Source: Prevotella sp. (GTDB taxonomy: Bacteria; Bacteroidota; Bacteroidia; Bacteroidales; Bacteroidaceae). From it: a stretch of 64,000 nucleotides of DNA. The position numbers and the translations under genes are program-made. Location: positions 1-64,000 of the forward strand of contig JAFZSI010000017.1 in the NCBI GenBank assembly GCA_017619445.1, given 5' to 3'. Below the pieces are notes generated by a model, which ran no database searches, was not told the origin of the DNA, and saw only the letters and a list, made by a program, of their open reading frames with translations. Below, one piece after another: positions 24,702 through 33,797 of the stretch (positions are counted from its first letter, which is position 1; every line of letters starts with the position of its first letter).

Positions 24702-26207
24702 TTAGATTTTCTTTTTCTTGGCTTTGCTTTCGTTGCTCAGGCGGTCGAGCGCAGTGACTACGTAGGTGCCGCCGTTACGTGTGATTTTATGGAAGGTGTT
24801 GGGGGTGATTTCCACGATGTGCGAGGGGTCGTCGATGTTCACTTTCTCGCCAGGGCTGAAGTAATAGACAACGTATCTGACAGCCTCCTGCTTCCATCCG
24901 CTGCCCTTGGGGGCTGTCCAGAAGAGCACGGGTCGTCCTTCCATCTGCATCACTTTCATCTTGCGCACCTTGCGGGGGCTGGTCTTGTCGATGAAGGTCA
25001 TGCGCGGCTGCAGGGCGGGTGTTTTCCAATACACCTTGCGCAGCATGTTGCCATAGTTGCCGGTATTGTCAACAGCAGCTTTCGCATACCAGAGCACGGT
25101 GCCGCCCACGTTAGGCATCTGCTTGTGCAGGCGCATTTTGGCGGGCATCTGATTCTGCCCGGGGTTCTTGGGGTCAACATTCTTCACGGTGCGTTCAATG
25201 TCCTCGCCGATGAACAGGGGTCGCTTCGACGCATAATCGTTCCAGAAGCGAATGAGGGGCTCGTAGTCAGCGCTGCTGTGGCCGATTTCCCAATAGAGCT
25301 GGGGCACACAATAGTCAATCCATCCTTTGTTGACCCAGAGCAGCACGTCGGCGTAGAGGTCGTCGTAGTTCTGCAAGCCTTTGGTGGCACTTCCAGGAAT
25401 GGGGTCGGCGGTGGTCTTGCTGTTGTGGTAGATGCCGAATGGCGAGACGCCAAACTTCACCCAGGGCTTCACATCGTGAATGGCCTGATGGAGTTCTTTG
25501 ATAAATATGTTGACATTCTCCCTGCGCCAGTCGCCGCGGTTCCGGATGTTGTAGGGGTTGTAGAGCTGAAACTCGCGGTCGTCGGGAATGGTCTGCCCGG
25601 CTGCAGGATAGGGATAGAAATAATCGTCGATGTGGAGGCCGTCAATGTCGTAGCGGCGCACAATGTCCTGCACCACCTTGCAGATATAGTCGCGGTTGGC
25701 GGGGTTGCCCGGGTTGAGAATGAGCAGACCGTCGTAGGCAAACACACGGTCGGGGTGCATGGCAGCCACATGGTTGGTGGCAAGCTGGGTAGTGGTCTTG
25801 GTGCGGGCACGATAAGGATTAATCCAAGCGTGAAGCTCCATGCCACGCTGATGGCATTGCTCCACCATCCATGCAAGGGGGTCCCAATAGGGCTGCGGCG
25901 CGCGCCCCTGCTGTCCCGTCAGGAAACGGCTCCAAGGCTCAAGATTGCTCTCGTAGAGGGCGTCGCACTCTGGGCGCACCTGGAAGATGATGGCGTTCAC
26001 ACCGTCTTTCTTCAGTTCGTCGAGCTGATATACAAGGGTGCGCTGCATGGCATCAGTAGTCATACCTTGGAACTGGCCGTTGACACACTGAATCCACGCG
26101 CCACGAAATTCTCTTTTGGGGCTGTCGTTTGCTGAAAGCACCTTGGTAGAAGCCATCAGGCACACGAGCATTGCTGCTAAAAATATGTTCAGTTTTTTCA
26201 TATTCAT
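24702..26207 (-). CDS. Secreted GHL10-type glycosyl hydrolase-like protein
   Basis: The 501-residue protein has a signal peptide (KLNIFLAAMLVCLMASTKVLS) and the glycosyl-hydrolase-like 10 (DUF187/YngK) domain. Seen: REFRGAWIQCVNGQF, LDELKKDGVNAIIFQVRPECDALY, MELHAWINPYRARTKT, YDIDGLHIDDYFYPYPA and KPWVKFGVSPFGIY, all on a TIM-barrel pattern. An Ig-like C-terminal part begins about residue 405 (VRKMKVMQMEGRPVLFWTAP). The substrate is probably a cell-wall or host glycan; it is not proven for this family. Confidence 0.85.
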   Translation of the reverse strand: MNMKKLNIFLAAMLVCLMASTKVLSANDSPKREFRGAWIQCVNGQFQGMTTDAMQRTLVYQLDELKKDGVNAIIFQVRPECDALYESNLEPWSRFLTGQQGRAPQPYWDPLAWMVEQCHQRGMELHAWINPYRARTKTTTQLATNHVAAMHPDRVFAYDGLLILNPGNPANRDYICKVVQDIVRRYDIDGLHIDDYFYPYPAAGQTIPDDREFQLYNPYNIRNRGDWRRENVNIFIKELHQAIHDVKPWVKFGVSPFGIYHNSKTTADPIPGSATKGLQNYDDLYADVLLWVNKGWIDYCVPQLYWEIGHSSADYEPLIRFWNDYASKRPLFIGEDIERTVKNVDPKNPGQNQMPAKMRLHKQMPNVGGTVLWYAKAAVDNTGNYGNMLRKVYWKTPALQPRMTFIDKTSPRKVRKMKVMQMEGRPVLFWTAPKGSGWKQEAVRYVVYYFSPGEKVNIDDPSHIVEITPNTFHKITRNGGTYVVTALDRLSNESKAKKKKI

Positions 26208-26236
26208 TTACTACGTTGACCTCCTATGCAGAGGGG

Positions 26237-27154
26237 CTACCTTACTCTGAGTTTGTCGCCCACACGAGGCATATAGTTGTCGTCTAACTTATTCATCTTA
26301 TAGAGGCTTTTCAGACGAATGCCATACATCTGGGCAATGTCGTAAAGGCTCTCACCACTCTTTACCGTATGTGGCTGGTTCTTAAACTGTTTAAGCGCAC
26401 GTTTCTGCTTTTTCTTCAAGTAGATGATGTCGCCCTCGTTGAGCACATCGTTCTTATTGCGCTCGTTGCGCTTGGCTAACTTTCGGTAGGAAATGTCAAC
26501 TTCTTGTCCGATGGAGCGGAAAGTGTCTCCCTTGCGCGCAAAAAGGTAATAATTTTTGTTATAGATATAAATGGGGTGCAACTGTTGGCCAGAAGCCACA
26601 GGCTTGTCTCTCGACACTTTCTCAGCCATGAACTTGTCGTACTTCTTGGCGTGGTCGTACTCGTTGAGACCGTAGAGGTCGATGAGCTGAATGAGCTGCG
26701 TGGCGTAAGTAGGACTGGTGGCATAGCCGCACTTTTTCAATCCGTTTGCCCAACCCTTGTAATCGGTGAGCTTCAGCGTAAACAGGCTTTTGTAGCGGTC
26801 GCGCTGCAGGAACTGGCTGTGGTCCTCAAAGCTCTGATACACATCATCGTAGGCCCGGAAGCACTCGCTTCGCTCGTCATCGTCATGATAGACGGTACGC
26901 CCCGTCCAACCGTGACACTTAATGCCGAAGTGGTTGTTGCCTTTCACGGCAAGGTCGCTCAAACCTGCGCGGCTCTCAAGAATACCCTGCGCAAGCGTGA
27001 TGCTGGCAGGAATCTTGTATTTCAGCATCTGCTGGATGGCCAAATCCTTATATTGGTCGACGTATGCCTGGTATTGTGCATTGGGACACATGCGCTGGGC
27101 GGCGGCTCCCAAAGCCAAAGACAAGACAAGGCAAATTATAAGGTATTTTTTCAT
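26237..27154 (-). CDS. GH73 N-acetylglucosaminidase with two LysM repeats
   Basis: The 305-residue secreted peptidoglycan hydrolase has a signal peptide (MKKYLIICLVLSLALGAAAQ). The catalytic FlgJ/GH73 domain spans residues about 30-170 with AQGILESRAGLSDLAVKGNNHFGIKCH, where the Glu of LESRAG is the acid. Two LysM modules follow: one at about residues 200-250 (RKGDTFRSIGQEVDISYRKL) and one at about 258-303 (VKSGESLYDIAQMYGI). It probably remodels the cell wall. It lies 29 bp upstream of the GHL10 gene and has a -7 element at 27175. Confidence 0.9.
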   Translation of the reverse strand: MKKYLIICLVLSLALGAAAQRMCPNAQYQAYVDQYKDLAIQQMLKYKIPASITLAQGILESRAGLSDLAVKGNNHFGIKCHGWTGRTVYHDDDERSECFRAYDDVYQSFEDHSQFLQRDRYKSLFTLKLTDYKGWANGLKKCGYATSPTYATQLIQLIDLYGLNEYDHAKKYDKFMAEKVSRDKPVASGQQLHPIYIYNKNYYLFARKGDTFRSIGQEVDISYRKLAKRNERNKNDVLNEGDIIYLKKKQKRALKQFKNQPHTVKSGESLYDIAQMYGIRLKSLYKMNKLDDNYMPRVGDKLRVR

Positions 27155-27174
27155 CCGTTGTTGCTTTTAGCTTG

Positions 27175-27182
27175 CAAACTTA
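27175..27182 (-). promoter_or_regulatory. -7 element of the GH73 gene
   Basis: The minus-strand sequence TAAGTTTG matches TAnnTTTG and lies 20 bp upstream of the start at 27154. Confidence 0.6.
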
Positions 27183-27228
27183 CACAAAAAATATGAATCA
27201 CGCAATTTTTCACAACAAAATTATTCAC

Positions 27229-27864
27229 TCACTCCACCAAGGTGAACAGAAACTGGTGGTCGCACAGGCTCATTTCAACCAACCCATAACGCACCAGACG
27301 GGCAAGCAAAGTGACGGCACGGGCACGGGGCAAATGCGAACGGCGCACTATCTGATTGAGCGTCTGACGGCTTCTGAAAGCCACGGCTGACAACAGTTGT
27401 TGTTCTGCTTCGTCGTAGGCAGTCAGCATACCTTGAGAAGCCTGTTGCTCACGCCAGATGGCAAGGTGCACGGGCGAGGCAACAATATTCTCGTCGGCCA
27501 CACGGATGTAGGCACGATGGCGGCCGTCCTCAGAAAATGCCTTCACGGGCTTGTGCTCAGAGGGCGGTACGGTGGCAATGACCAATGTGCGACCATCCAC
27601 ATGATAGGTGTCGAACTTAATAGAGGCTGATGGCCGGCAATACTTGTAGGCCGCAGCATGCATCATGAAAATCTCCTCCTCAGAGCGAACACCCGACACA
27701 TGACCATCATCGCGCACGCCAATAAGCAACCTTCCGCCGTCGGTATTGGCGAAGGCTGACACCGACTTGGCCAGCTTCACCGCGTCGGAAATCTTGTACT
27801 TGAAATCCTGTTGTTGGTGCTCGCCCTCGGCAATGAGGCTCATGATGTATTGGCGTTCGTTCAA
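27229..27864 (-). CDS. AlbA_2 (Schlafen-type) domain protein with winged helix
   Basis: The 211-residue cytoplasmic protein has the AlbA_2 domain at residues about 10-140. Family landmarks are HQQQDFKYKISDAVKLAKSV, SAFANTDGGRLLIGVRDDG and GVRSEEEIFMMHAAAYKYCRP. The C-terminus looks like a winged helix (LNQIVRRSHLPRARAVTLLARLVRYGLVE). Such proteins bind nucleic acids or act in transcription control, but no target can be named. It has its own -7 element at 27891-27898. Confidence 0.85.
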   Translation of the reverse strand: MNERQYIMSLIAEGEHQQQDFKYKISDAVKLAKSVSAFANTDGGRLLIGVRDDGHVSGVRSEEEIFMMHAAAYKYCRPSASIKFDTYHVDGRTLVIATVPPSEHKPVKAFSEDGRHRAYIRVADENIVASPVHLAIWREQQASQGMLTAYDEAEQQLLSAVAFRSRQTLNQIVRRSHLPRARAVTLLARLVRYGLVEMSLCDHQFLFTLVE

Positions 27865-27890
27865 GGGAATGAAGGATGGTTAAACGGCTG

Positions 27891-27898
27891 CAAAGATA
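27891..27898 (-). promoter_or_regulatory. -7 element of the AlbA_2 gene
   Basis: The minus-strand sequence TATCTTTG matches TAnnTTTG exactly. Confidence 0.6.
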
Positions 27899-28005
27899 GC
27901 ACATATTTTTGGCCAAATCATAAAAAACCACGCCAAAAAACTGCATCACTACCGATATTCATCAAAAAAAGCCGACAACATAGTGCATTATTGCAAAAAA
28001 AAGCG

Positions 28006-28013
28006 TAATTTTG
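28006..28013 (+). promoter_or_regulatory. -7 element upstream of the aminotransferase gene
   Basis: TAATTTTG matches TAnnTTTG. A second candidate, TACCTTTG at 28046-28053, lies closer to the ATG at 28096, so either or both may be used. Confidence 0.5.
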
Positions 28014-28095
28014 CACCGTTTTGTAAGCAAATCACGGTGTTTGCCTACCTTTGACAACGCCACGAAGATAATCATTTTAGAGAGGAAAGAAACAA

Positions 28096-29301
28096 ATGCC
28101 ACAGATTTCAGTACGCGGACACGAAATGCCGGAATCGCCCATCAGAAAGCTGGCTCCACTGGCTGCCGCCGCCAAAAAGCGCGGCACGAAGGTGTATCAC
28201 TTGAACATCGGACAGCCCGACCTGCCCACGCCAAAGGTGGCCCTCGACGCCATACGCAATGTTGACCGCTCCATTTTGGAGTACTCTCCTTCGCAGGGCT
28301 ATCTGAGCTACCGCGAAAAACTGGTTGACTACTACAAGAAATACGACATCAACGTCACCGCCGATGACATTATCATCACCTGCGGCGGAAGTGAGGCGGT
28401 GCTCTTTGCCTTTATGAGCTGCCTTAATCCTGGTGACGAGATAATTGTTCCAGAGCCGGCATACGCCAACTACATGGCCTTTGCCATCTCTGCCGGTGCA
28501 AAGATACGCACCATTGCCACCACCATCGAGGAGGGTTTCTCGCTTCCGAAAGTGGAGAAGTTCGAGGAACTCATCAACGACCGCACTCGTGCCATTCTCA
28601 TCTGCAATCCCAACAACCCCACGGGCTATCTCTACACACGCCGCGAGATGAACCAAATTCGCGACCTGGTGAAGAAATACGACCTCTACCTGTTTTCTGA
28701 CGAGGTGTATCGCGAATACATCTACACCGGCTCACCCTACATCTCTGCCTGCCACCTGGAAGGCATCGAACAGAACGTGGTGCTCATCGACTCGGTGTCG
28801 AAACGCTATTCCGAGTGCGGCATTCGCATCGGTGCGCTCATCACCAAGAACAAGGACATCCGCAAAGCCGTGATGAAATTCTGTCAGGCGCGCCTCTCTC
28901 CCCCACTCATCGGACAGATTGCAGCCGAAGCATCGCTCGACACCCCCGAGGAATACATGCGCGAGGTGTATGACGAGTATGTGGAGCGCCGCAAATGCCT
29001 CATCGACGGACTGAACCGCATTCCAGGTGTTTATTCACCCATCCCCATGGGTGCTTTCTACACCGTGGCCAAACTGCCCGTTGATGACAGCGAGAAGTTC
29101 TGCCGCTGGTGTCTGGAAAGCTTCAACTACGAGGGCGAAACGGTGATGATGGCTCCTGCAAGCGGATTCTATACCACGCCAGGAGCAGGCTTCAATCAGG
29201 TGAGAATTGCCTACGTTCTGAAGAAGAAAGACCTTGAGCGCGCCCTTTTTGTTCTCCGCAAGGCCTTGGAGGCCTATCCCGGCAGAGTTGACGACGAATG
29301 A
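28096..29301 (+). CDS. PLP-dependent class I aminotransferase
   Basis: The 401-residue cytoplasmic fold-type I aminotransferase has VYHLNIGQPDLPTPKVALDAI near the start, IITCGGSEAVLFAFMSC, ICNPNNPTGYLYTRREM, the YLFSDEVYREYIY segment with the PLP-binding Asp, and SVSKRYSECGIRIGALIT with the Schiff-base Lys. The C-terminus GAGFNQVRIAYVLKKKDL carries the substrate-carboxylate Arg. It is probably an aspartate or related amino acid aminotransferase. Its stop overlaps the start of the permease by 4 bp (ATGA). Confidence 0.88.
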   Translation: MPQISVRGHEMPESPIRKLAPLAAAAKKRGTKVYHLNIGQPDLPTPKVALDAIRNVDRSILEYSPSQGYLSYREKLVDYYKKYDINVTADDIIITCGGSEAVLFAFMSCLNPGDEIIVPEPAYANYMAFAISAGAKIRTIATTIEEGFSLPKVEKFEELINDRTRAILICNPNNPTGYLYTRREMNQIRDLVKKYDLYLFSDEVYREYIYTGSPYISACHLEGIEQNVVLIDSVSKRYSECGIRIGALITKNKDIRKAVMKFCQARLSPPLIGQIAAEASLDTPEEYMREVYDEYVERRKCLIDGLNRIPGVYSPIPMGAFYTVAKLPVDDSEKFCRWCLESFNYEGETVMMAPASGFYTTPGAGFNQVRIAYVLKKKDLERALFVLRKALEAYPGRVDDE

Positions 29302-30545
29302 ACCTACCCCTTTTCATAGCACGACGCATACAAAGCGACCAGGGCGACGAACGCAAGGTTTCGCGCCCCGCCATTCGCATTGCCACCATTGGCGTTGCCA
29401 TTGGTCTGGCGGTGATGATTGTGTCCGTATGTGTGGTGTTGGGGTTTAAGCACACCATACGCGATAAGGTGGTGGGCTTTGGCAGCCACATCAACGTGGC
29501 CAACTTCATGTGCATTCAGAGTACCGAGGAGTTGCCCGTAGCCATCAACGACTCCATGATGCAAGTGCTGAAAAAGGCGCCTGGAGTGGCTCATGTGCAA
29601 CGCTACACCATGAAGCAGGGCATTCTGAAAACCGATGCCGACTTCCTGGGCATCATGCTCAAGGGTGTTGACAATCAGTTTGACACCACCTTCATCGCCA
29701 ACGCCATGGTTGAAGGCTCGTTTCCGAAATTCGGAACCGAGAATTCGAAAAATCAGATTGTGGTCTCGAAAATGATGGCCGACAAACTGGGCATCAAAAC
29801 GGGAGAAAAGATTTTTGCATACTTCTTCGACAACGGCAACGTGCGCACTCGACGCTTCACCATCAACGGCGTTTATGAGACCAACCTCACCATGTTCGAC
29901 AAGAACATCGTGTTTGCCGACCTGCGCACAGCCGTGAAGCTCAACGGGTGGAAAGACGATCAGGTGAGCGGCGCGGAAGTGACGGTGAAAGATTTCAACC
30001 AGCTCGACAAAACCGCCACCTATTTCATAAATATGGTGAACCGCACCACCGACAGCTATGGTGAGACATTCAGCACGGCCACCATCAAAAACCTGCAGCC
30101 AGCCATCTTCTCGTGGCTCGACCTGTTGGACCTGAACGTGTGGATTATCTTGGGTTTGATGGTTTGCGTGGCGGGCTTCACCATGATTTCGGGCCTGCTT
30201 ATCATCATTCTTGAGCGCACCAGCATGATTGGCGTGCTCAAGGCACTTGGCGCCACCAACACAACCGTGCGCCACACGTTCCTCTGGTTTGCCGTGTTTA
30301 TCATCGGGCGCGGATTGCTCATCGGCAACATACTCGGTCTGGGGCTTGTACTTTTGCAACGTTTCACCGGTTTGGTGAAACTCGACCCTGCCACCTACTA
30401 TGTCACCACCGTGCCCGTGGAAATCAACCCTCTTTACATTGTTCTCATCAACATTGCCACGCTCCTCATCTGCGTCTTCGTGCTCATTGCGCCCAGCTAC
30501 CTGATTTCGCACATTCATCCCGCGAAATCCATGCGCTACGAGTAA
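29298..30545 (+). CDS. LolC/LolE-type ABC transporter permease
   Basis: The 415-residue inner-membrane protein starts MNLPLFIARRIQ, with helix 1 being AIRIATIGVAIGLAVMIVSVCVVLGFKH. A large periplasmic domain follows (about residues 50-270), then three helices near the C-terminus (IILGLMVCVAGFTMISGLLIIIL; VRHTFLWFAVFIIGRGLLIGNIL; YIVLINIATLLICVFVLIAP). It ends SHIHPAKSMRYE, like MacB/LolC-type permeases. It probably extracts lipoproteins or other substrates; the ATPase is not adjacent. It overlaps the aminotransferase by 4 bp and converges with the FAD gene, whose stop it overlaps by 10 bp. Confidence 0.8.
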   Translation: MNLPLFIARRIQSDQGDERKVSRPAIRIATIGVAIGLAVMIVSVCVVLGFKHTIRDKVVGFGSHINVANFMCIQSTEELPVAINDSMMQVLKKAPGVAHVQRYTMKQGILKTDADFLGIMLKGVDNQFDTTFIANAMVEGSFPKFGTENSKNQIVVSKMMADKLGIKTGEKIFAYFFDNGNVRTRRFTINGVYETNLTMFDKNIVFADLRTAVKLNGWKDDQVSGAEVTVKDFNQLDKTATYFINMVNRTTDSYGETFSTATIKNLQPAIFSWLDLLDLNVWIILGLMVCVAGFTMISGLLIIILERTSMIGVLKALGATNTTVRHTFLWFAVFIIGRGLLIGNILGLGLVLLQRFTGLVKLDPATYYVTTVPVEINPLYIVLINIATLLICVFVLIAPSYLISHIHPAKSMRYE

Positions 30546-32152
30546 GCCTCCACAAATTTTGCCGCCATTTCCGCACAACGCTCGCCGTCAACACCCGCCG
30601 AGACAATGCCGCCTGCGTATCCGGCTCCTTCGCCACAGGGGAAAAGTCCTGCGATGCGCACATGCTGCAAGGTTTCGTGGTCGCGTACGATGCGAACGGG
30701 ACTTGATGTGCGCGTCTCCGAGGCAATAAGCACCGCCTCGTTGGTCAGGAAACCGTGGCTCATTCTTCCGAACTTCAAAAAACCTTGCTGAAGCCGCTTG
30801 CCCACATGCTCGGGCAACCAGAAATGCAAAGGACTTGAAATCAGACCAGGCGCATAACTGCTCTTGGGCAGGTCATAACTCAGACGGCTGTTCACAAAGT
30901 CGGCCATGCGCTGAGCGGGAGCCGTCTGCCGCATGTTGCCCTGTTGCCAGGTCGTGCGCTCAAGTTGTTCCTGAAAGCGCATCACACGCAACACATCGTC
31001 GCCTTCCACATCGTCAGCCCGCAATTCCACCACCATACCACTATTGCTCCAGGCCGTTCCGCGGTTACTGGGGCTCATGCCGTTGACAACTATCTGTTCC
31101 TTGTCGGTGGCGGCAGGAATGACGAAGCCACCTGGGCACATGCAGAACGAATAGACCCCTCGCCCGTCTATCTGAGTAACGAAACTATACTCGGCTGCGG
31201 GCAGATATCCGCCTCGACCCTGACGCGAGTGATACTGAATCTGGTCTATCAACTCCGCAGGATGCTCCAGACGCACGCCAACGGCAATTCCTTTGGCTTC
31301 CATCTCAATTCTTGCCTCGGCCAGATAGCGATATACATCGCGCGCACTATGTCCCGTGGCAAGAATCACAGGGCCAAGAAACACTTTTTCCTTCACCGAC
31401 GAATTGTCTCCGCTCGTTGTTTCCACCGCCTCAACACCCGTCACACATTCTTCCGAAGAAGCGCACACAGACGTTGCCAACTGACTGATAATCAGCCGTG
31501 TCATCTTGGTTTGGAAATGCACCTCGCCCCCACATCTCAGAATGGTTTCGCGCATGTTCTCAATGACGCGCGGCAACTTGTCAGTTCCGATGTGGGGATG
31601 GGCATCTGCAAGGATATTTGTCGATGCGCCGTGCTGACAGAACACATTCAGAATCTTCTCCGTAGGCCCGCGCTTCTTGCTTCGCGTGTAGAGCTTGCCG
31701 TCGCTATAGGCACCAGCACCGCCCTCGCCGAAACAATAGTTGCTCTCGCCATCTACCTGCTGACTACGCGCAATCTGCGCCAAGTCTTTCTTGCGTTCGC
31801 GCACGTTCTTTCCACGTTCCAACACAATGGGTTTCAACCCCAGTTCGATGAGCCTCAACGCGGCAAACAAACCACCAGGACCTGCACCCACGACAATCAC
31901 CTGTGGCGCGTCAGAGACGTCGCCATACGCAACGGGTGTGAATGGTTCGTCGGTGGGTTGCTCATTGATATAGACGCGCACCTTGAGGTTGACAAATATG
32001 TTGCGCTGACGGGCATCTATGCTCCGCTTCAACACACGAATATGACAAATGTCGCGCACGTTGACGGCTGTCTCGTGCGATACATATTCTTTTAATAGGC
32101 TTTCCGTGGCAGCCGTTCGCGGAGCCACGCGCAACTGTAGTTCTTTTATCAT
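30536..32152 (-). CDS. NAD(P)/FAD-dependent oxidoreductase (COG2509-like)
   Basis: A 538-residue flavoprotein from MIKELQLRVAP. A small N-terminal domain (residues 1-85) is followed by a FAD-binding Rossmann motif VIVVGAGPGGLFAALRLIELG, then LERGKNVRERKKDLAQI and GEGGAGAYSDGKLYTRSK, and LATGHSARDVYRYL further on. The C-terminus has GLFPCGEGAGYAGGI, the second FAD contact. Function in the family is not fixed. The start at 32152 was chosen because the longer frame (to 32239) translates a GAACTTT tandem repeat in the intergenic gap. Confidence 0.85.
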   Translation of the reverse strand: MIKELQLRVAPRTAATESLLKEYVSHETAVNVRDICHIRVLKRSIDARQRNIFVNLKVRVYINEQPTDEPFTPVAYGDVSDAPQVIVVGAGPGGLFAALRLIELGLKPIVLERGKNVRERKKDLAQIARSQQVDGESNYCFGEGGAGAYSDGKLYTRSKKRGPTEKILNVFCQHGASTNILADAHPHIGTDKLPRVIENMRETILRCGGEVHFQTKMTRLIISQLATSVCASSEECVTGVEAVETTSGDNSSVKEKVFLGPVILATGHSARDVYRYLAEARIEMEAKGIAVGVRLEHPAELIDQIQYHSRQGRGGYLPAAEYSFVTQIDGRGVYSFCMCPGGFVIPAATDKEQIVVNGMSPSNRGTAWSNSGMVVELRADDVEGDDVLRVMRFQEQLERTTWQQGNMRQTAPAQRMADFVNSRLSYDLPKSSYAPGLISSPLHFWLPEHVGKRLQQGFLKFGRMSHGFLTNEAVLIASETRTSSPVRIVRDHETLQHVRIAGLFPCGEGAGYAGGIVSAGVDGERCAEMAAKFVEAYS

Positions 32153-32156
32153 TGAA

Positions 32157-32250
32157 TTTTGAACTTTGAACTTTGAGCTTTGAACTTTGAACTTTCCTCT
32201 CTCCTCACTCCTTTTTAATTGTAAATTGTCAATTGTCAAATTGTAAATAA
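32157..32250. repeat. GAACTTT- and AATTGT-type tandem repeats between two minus-strand genes
   Basis: The gap is filled by GAACTTTGAACTTTGAGC-like heptamers and then by TTGTAAATTGTCAATTGTC-like repeats. Similar motifs fill operon gaps at 17.4, 39.6, 46.5, 48.8 and 55 kb. Confidence 0.8.
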
Positions 32251-32252
32251 AT

Positions 32253-33497
32253 TTACTCCTTCAAGTGTTTACTAAAGAATTCCAGAATCATCTGCTGGTT
32301 CTTGAGGTTGCACTCGTGGGGCTGTTCCAGCGTATGGGTTTCCAAACGGTCGTCCGCATGTTGGCTCTGCCACACGCTGTGCATGGTGTTGAAAGCCGCC
32401 TCCACGCCCTCCAAGGGGAACAGCTTGTCGTTGGTGCCCGCCACAAAGAGCATGGCCTTCGGACAAGCCATAGAGGCGATGTGCGGATAATCCAAGTACT
32501 GGCGCAAGGCGGGAATGCTGTTGGCAAAACCGCCGTTCTCCTTACGCCCGTAGCGGTTGGAGAGTTGGGCAAACGTGCTCCCCATCCAGCAGATGCACGC
32601 GCCGGCCTTCACACGGTCGCTCAGCGCGGCAAGCATCCAAGCACGGTAACCGCCCATCGAGCATCCGGCGCACCCAATGCGCGCCGCGTCAACCTCGGGC
32701 AACGTGGCAAGGAAGTCGGTGGCGGCCATATCGTCGTAGGTCATAAAGGCACTCAGGTCGCGCCCCAACATCATCATGTTACCCGCAATGATGTCGTACT
32801 TACTGCGGTCAACGCCCTCCTTGCGGCCACGTTCACCCCACAGAGGTGCGTCGGTGGAAAACACCACGTATCCATGCCGGGCCAGGAAGTCGCCCAGGTA
32901 CTGCCCCTCGTAAAGCGTCTGTACCCACCCGTCGGCATCTGCCACCACAGCACTATCTACGGCAAACGGACGAATCATCTTTTCCTTGCCGATACTCAGG
33001 TGTGCCCCGTGGTCGTGCAACAGGTTGACGGCAGGAAAGGGGCCATTGCCGTCGGGTATCAGCACGTATGCCTTCACCCGATACCATCGACTGAGCGCAA
33101 ACTCAATCTTCCGCGCACGGTAACCCTCGCGTTGCTCCTCGCCAATCACCCGCACATCATAACTTGCGGCGCGTGGCGGAGCCTCCATCATGCACTCAAG
33201 AACCTTCGCACGGGCTTTTTGCCGCCACTCGTCGAAGTTGTCAGTCGCGCAGTTGCCCCAAGCCAACGGGTAAGTGAGGCTTGCCTGGATACTGTCCACA
33301 TAGACCGGAATCTCGTGCCAGTATTCGTGCCCCCACTCCGAGGATTTATCTGATGAAGGGGTTTTCTTAATCTGTTGAAGGGGATTTCCAAATCCCCGCC
33401 CGTCCTGTTCCTGCGCATGGGCGCTGGGCACGACTACAAACAGCAAATGCAACAGAAGCGCGGCATGAGCGAAGCGAAAAATGGTGTTTCTTAACAT
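32253..33497 (-). CDS. Secreted alpha/beta hydrolase, acetyl-esterase-like
   Basis: The 414-residue protein has an N-terminal signal-type hydrophobic stretch (HAALLLHLLFVVVPSAHAQ). The alpha/beta hydrolase core carries the nucleophile elbow GCAGCSMGGYRAW (Ser in GCSMGG), an acid near the C-terminus in LFVAGTNDKLFPLEG, and a His in TLEQPHECNLKNQQ. A dienelactone-hydrolase or acetyl-xylan-esterase type is the best guess; it probably removes esters from plant polysaccharides. It has a -7 element at 33518-33525 and is divergent from the threonine operon. Confidence 0.8.
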   Translation of the reverse strand: MLRNTIFRFAHAALLLHLLFVVVPSAHAQEQDGRGFGNPLQQIKKTPSSDKSSEWGHEYWHEIPVYVDSIQASLTYPLAWGNCATDNFDEWRQKARAKVLECMMEAPPRAASYDVRVIGEEQREGYRARKIEFALSRWYRVKAYVLIPDGNGPFPAVNLLHDHGAHLSIGKEKMIRPFAVDSAVVADADGWVQTLYEGQYLGDFLARHGYVVFSTDAPLWGERGRKEGVDRSKYDIIAGNMMMLGRDLSAFMTYDDMAATDFLATLPEVDAARIGCAGCSMGGYRAWMLAALSDRVKAGACICWMGSTFAQLSNRYGRKENGGFANSIPALRQYLDYPHIASMACPKAMLFVAGTNDKLFPLEGVEAAFNTMHSVWQSQHADDRLETHTLEQPHECNLKNQQMILEFFSKHLKE

Positions 33498-33517
33498 GGC
33501 CTTGGCATTTTATGCTG

Positions 33518-33525
33518 CAAAAATA
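33518..33525 (-). promoter_or_regulatory. -7 element of the hydrolase gene
   Basis: The minus-strand sequence TATTTTTG matches TAnnTTTG. Confidence 0.6.
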
Positions 33526-33567
33526 AAAAAAATTATCGACATAACCGCTTCGATTCCTACAAAATGT

Positions 33568-33797
33568 TTTTCTAGAAAATCTGAACGCAGAACTATGAGT
33601 TGTTTTCGTAAAGCGGCACTTTATTCTCGTAAAGTGGCACTTTGTTTCCGTAAAGTGGCACTTTGTTTCCGTAAAGTGGCACTTTATTCTCGTAAAGCAT
33701 TACTTTGTTTTCGTAAAGCGATGAGTTATGTTCACAAAGCAATGGTTTACTTCCAAATTCTCTAGAAAATTTGAATGTAAAGCAATGAGTTGTTTTC
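33568..33797. repeat. 21-nt repeat array, locus D (largest)
   Basis: Starts with a half cap TTTTTCTAGAAAATCTGAA, then eight contiguous 21-nt units starting at 33586, 33607, 33628, 33649, 33670, 33691, 33712 and 33733. A full cap CAAATTCTCTAGAAAATTT follows at 33754 and one further unit at 33776. Cores include AAAGTGGCACTTT (three identical), AAAGCGGCACTTT and AAAGCATTACTTT, decaying to AAAGCAATGGTTT at the right. It lies between the divergent hydrolase and thrA genes and outside both predicted promoters. Confidence 0.95.

Noticed and set aside
24675..26135. 486-codon plus-strand ORF opposite GHL10
   Set aside because: Shadow of a family-supported gene, with no own promoter or domain.
29304..30578. 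424-codon minus-strand ORF over the LolC/E-like permease
   Set aside because: His- and Val-rich shadow frame; the plus-strand permease has clear membrane helices.
33481..33765. 95-codon plus-strand ORF with heptad RKVALCF repeats
   Set aside because: It is simply the translation of the 21-nt array (7 codons per unit); the upstream part runs antisense to a signal peptide and no -7 element or RBS precedes it.
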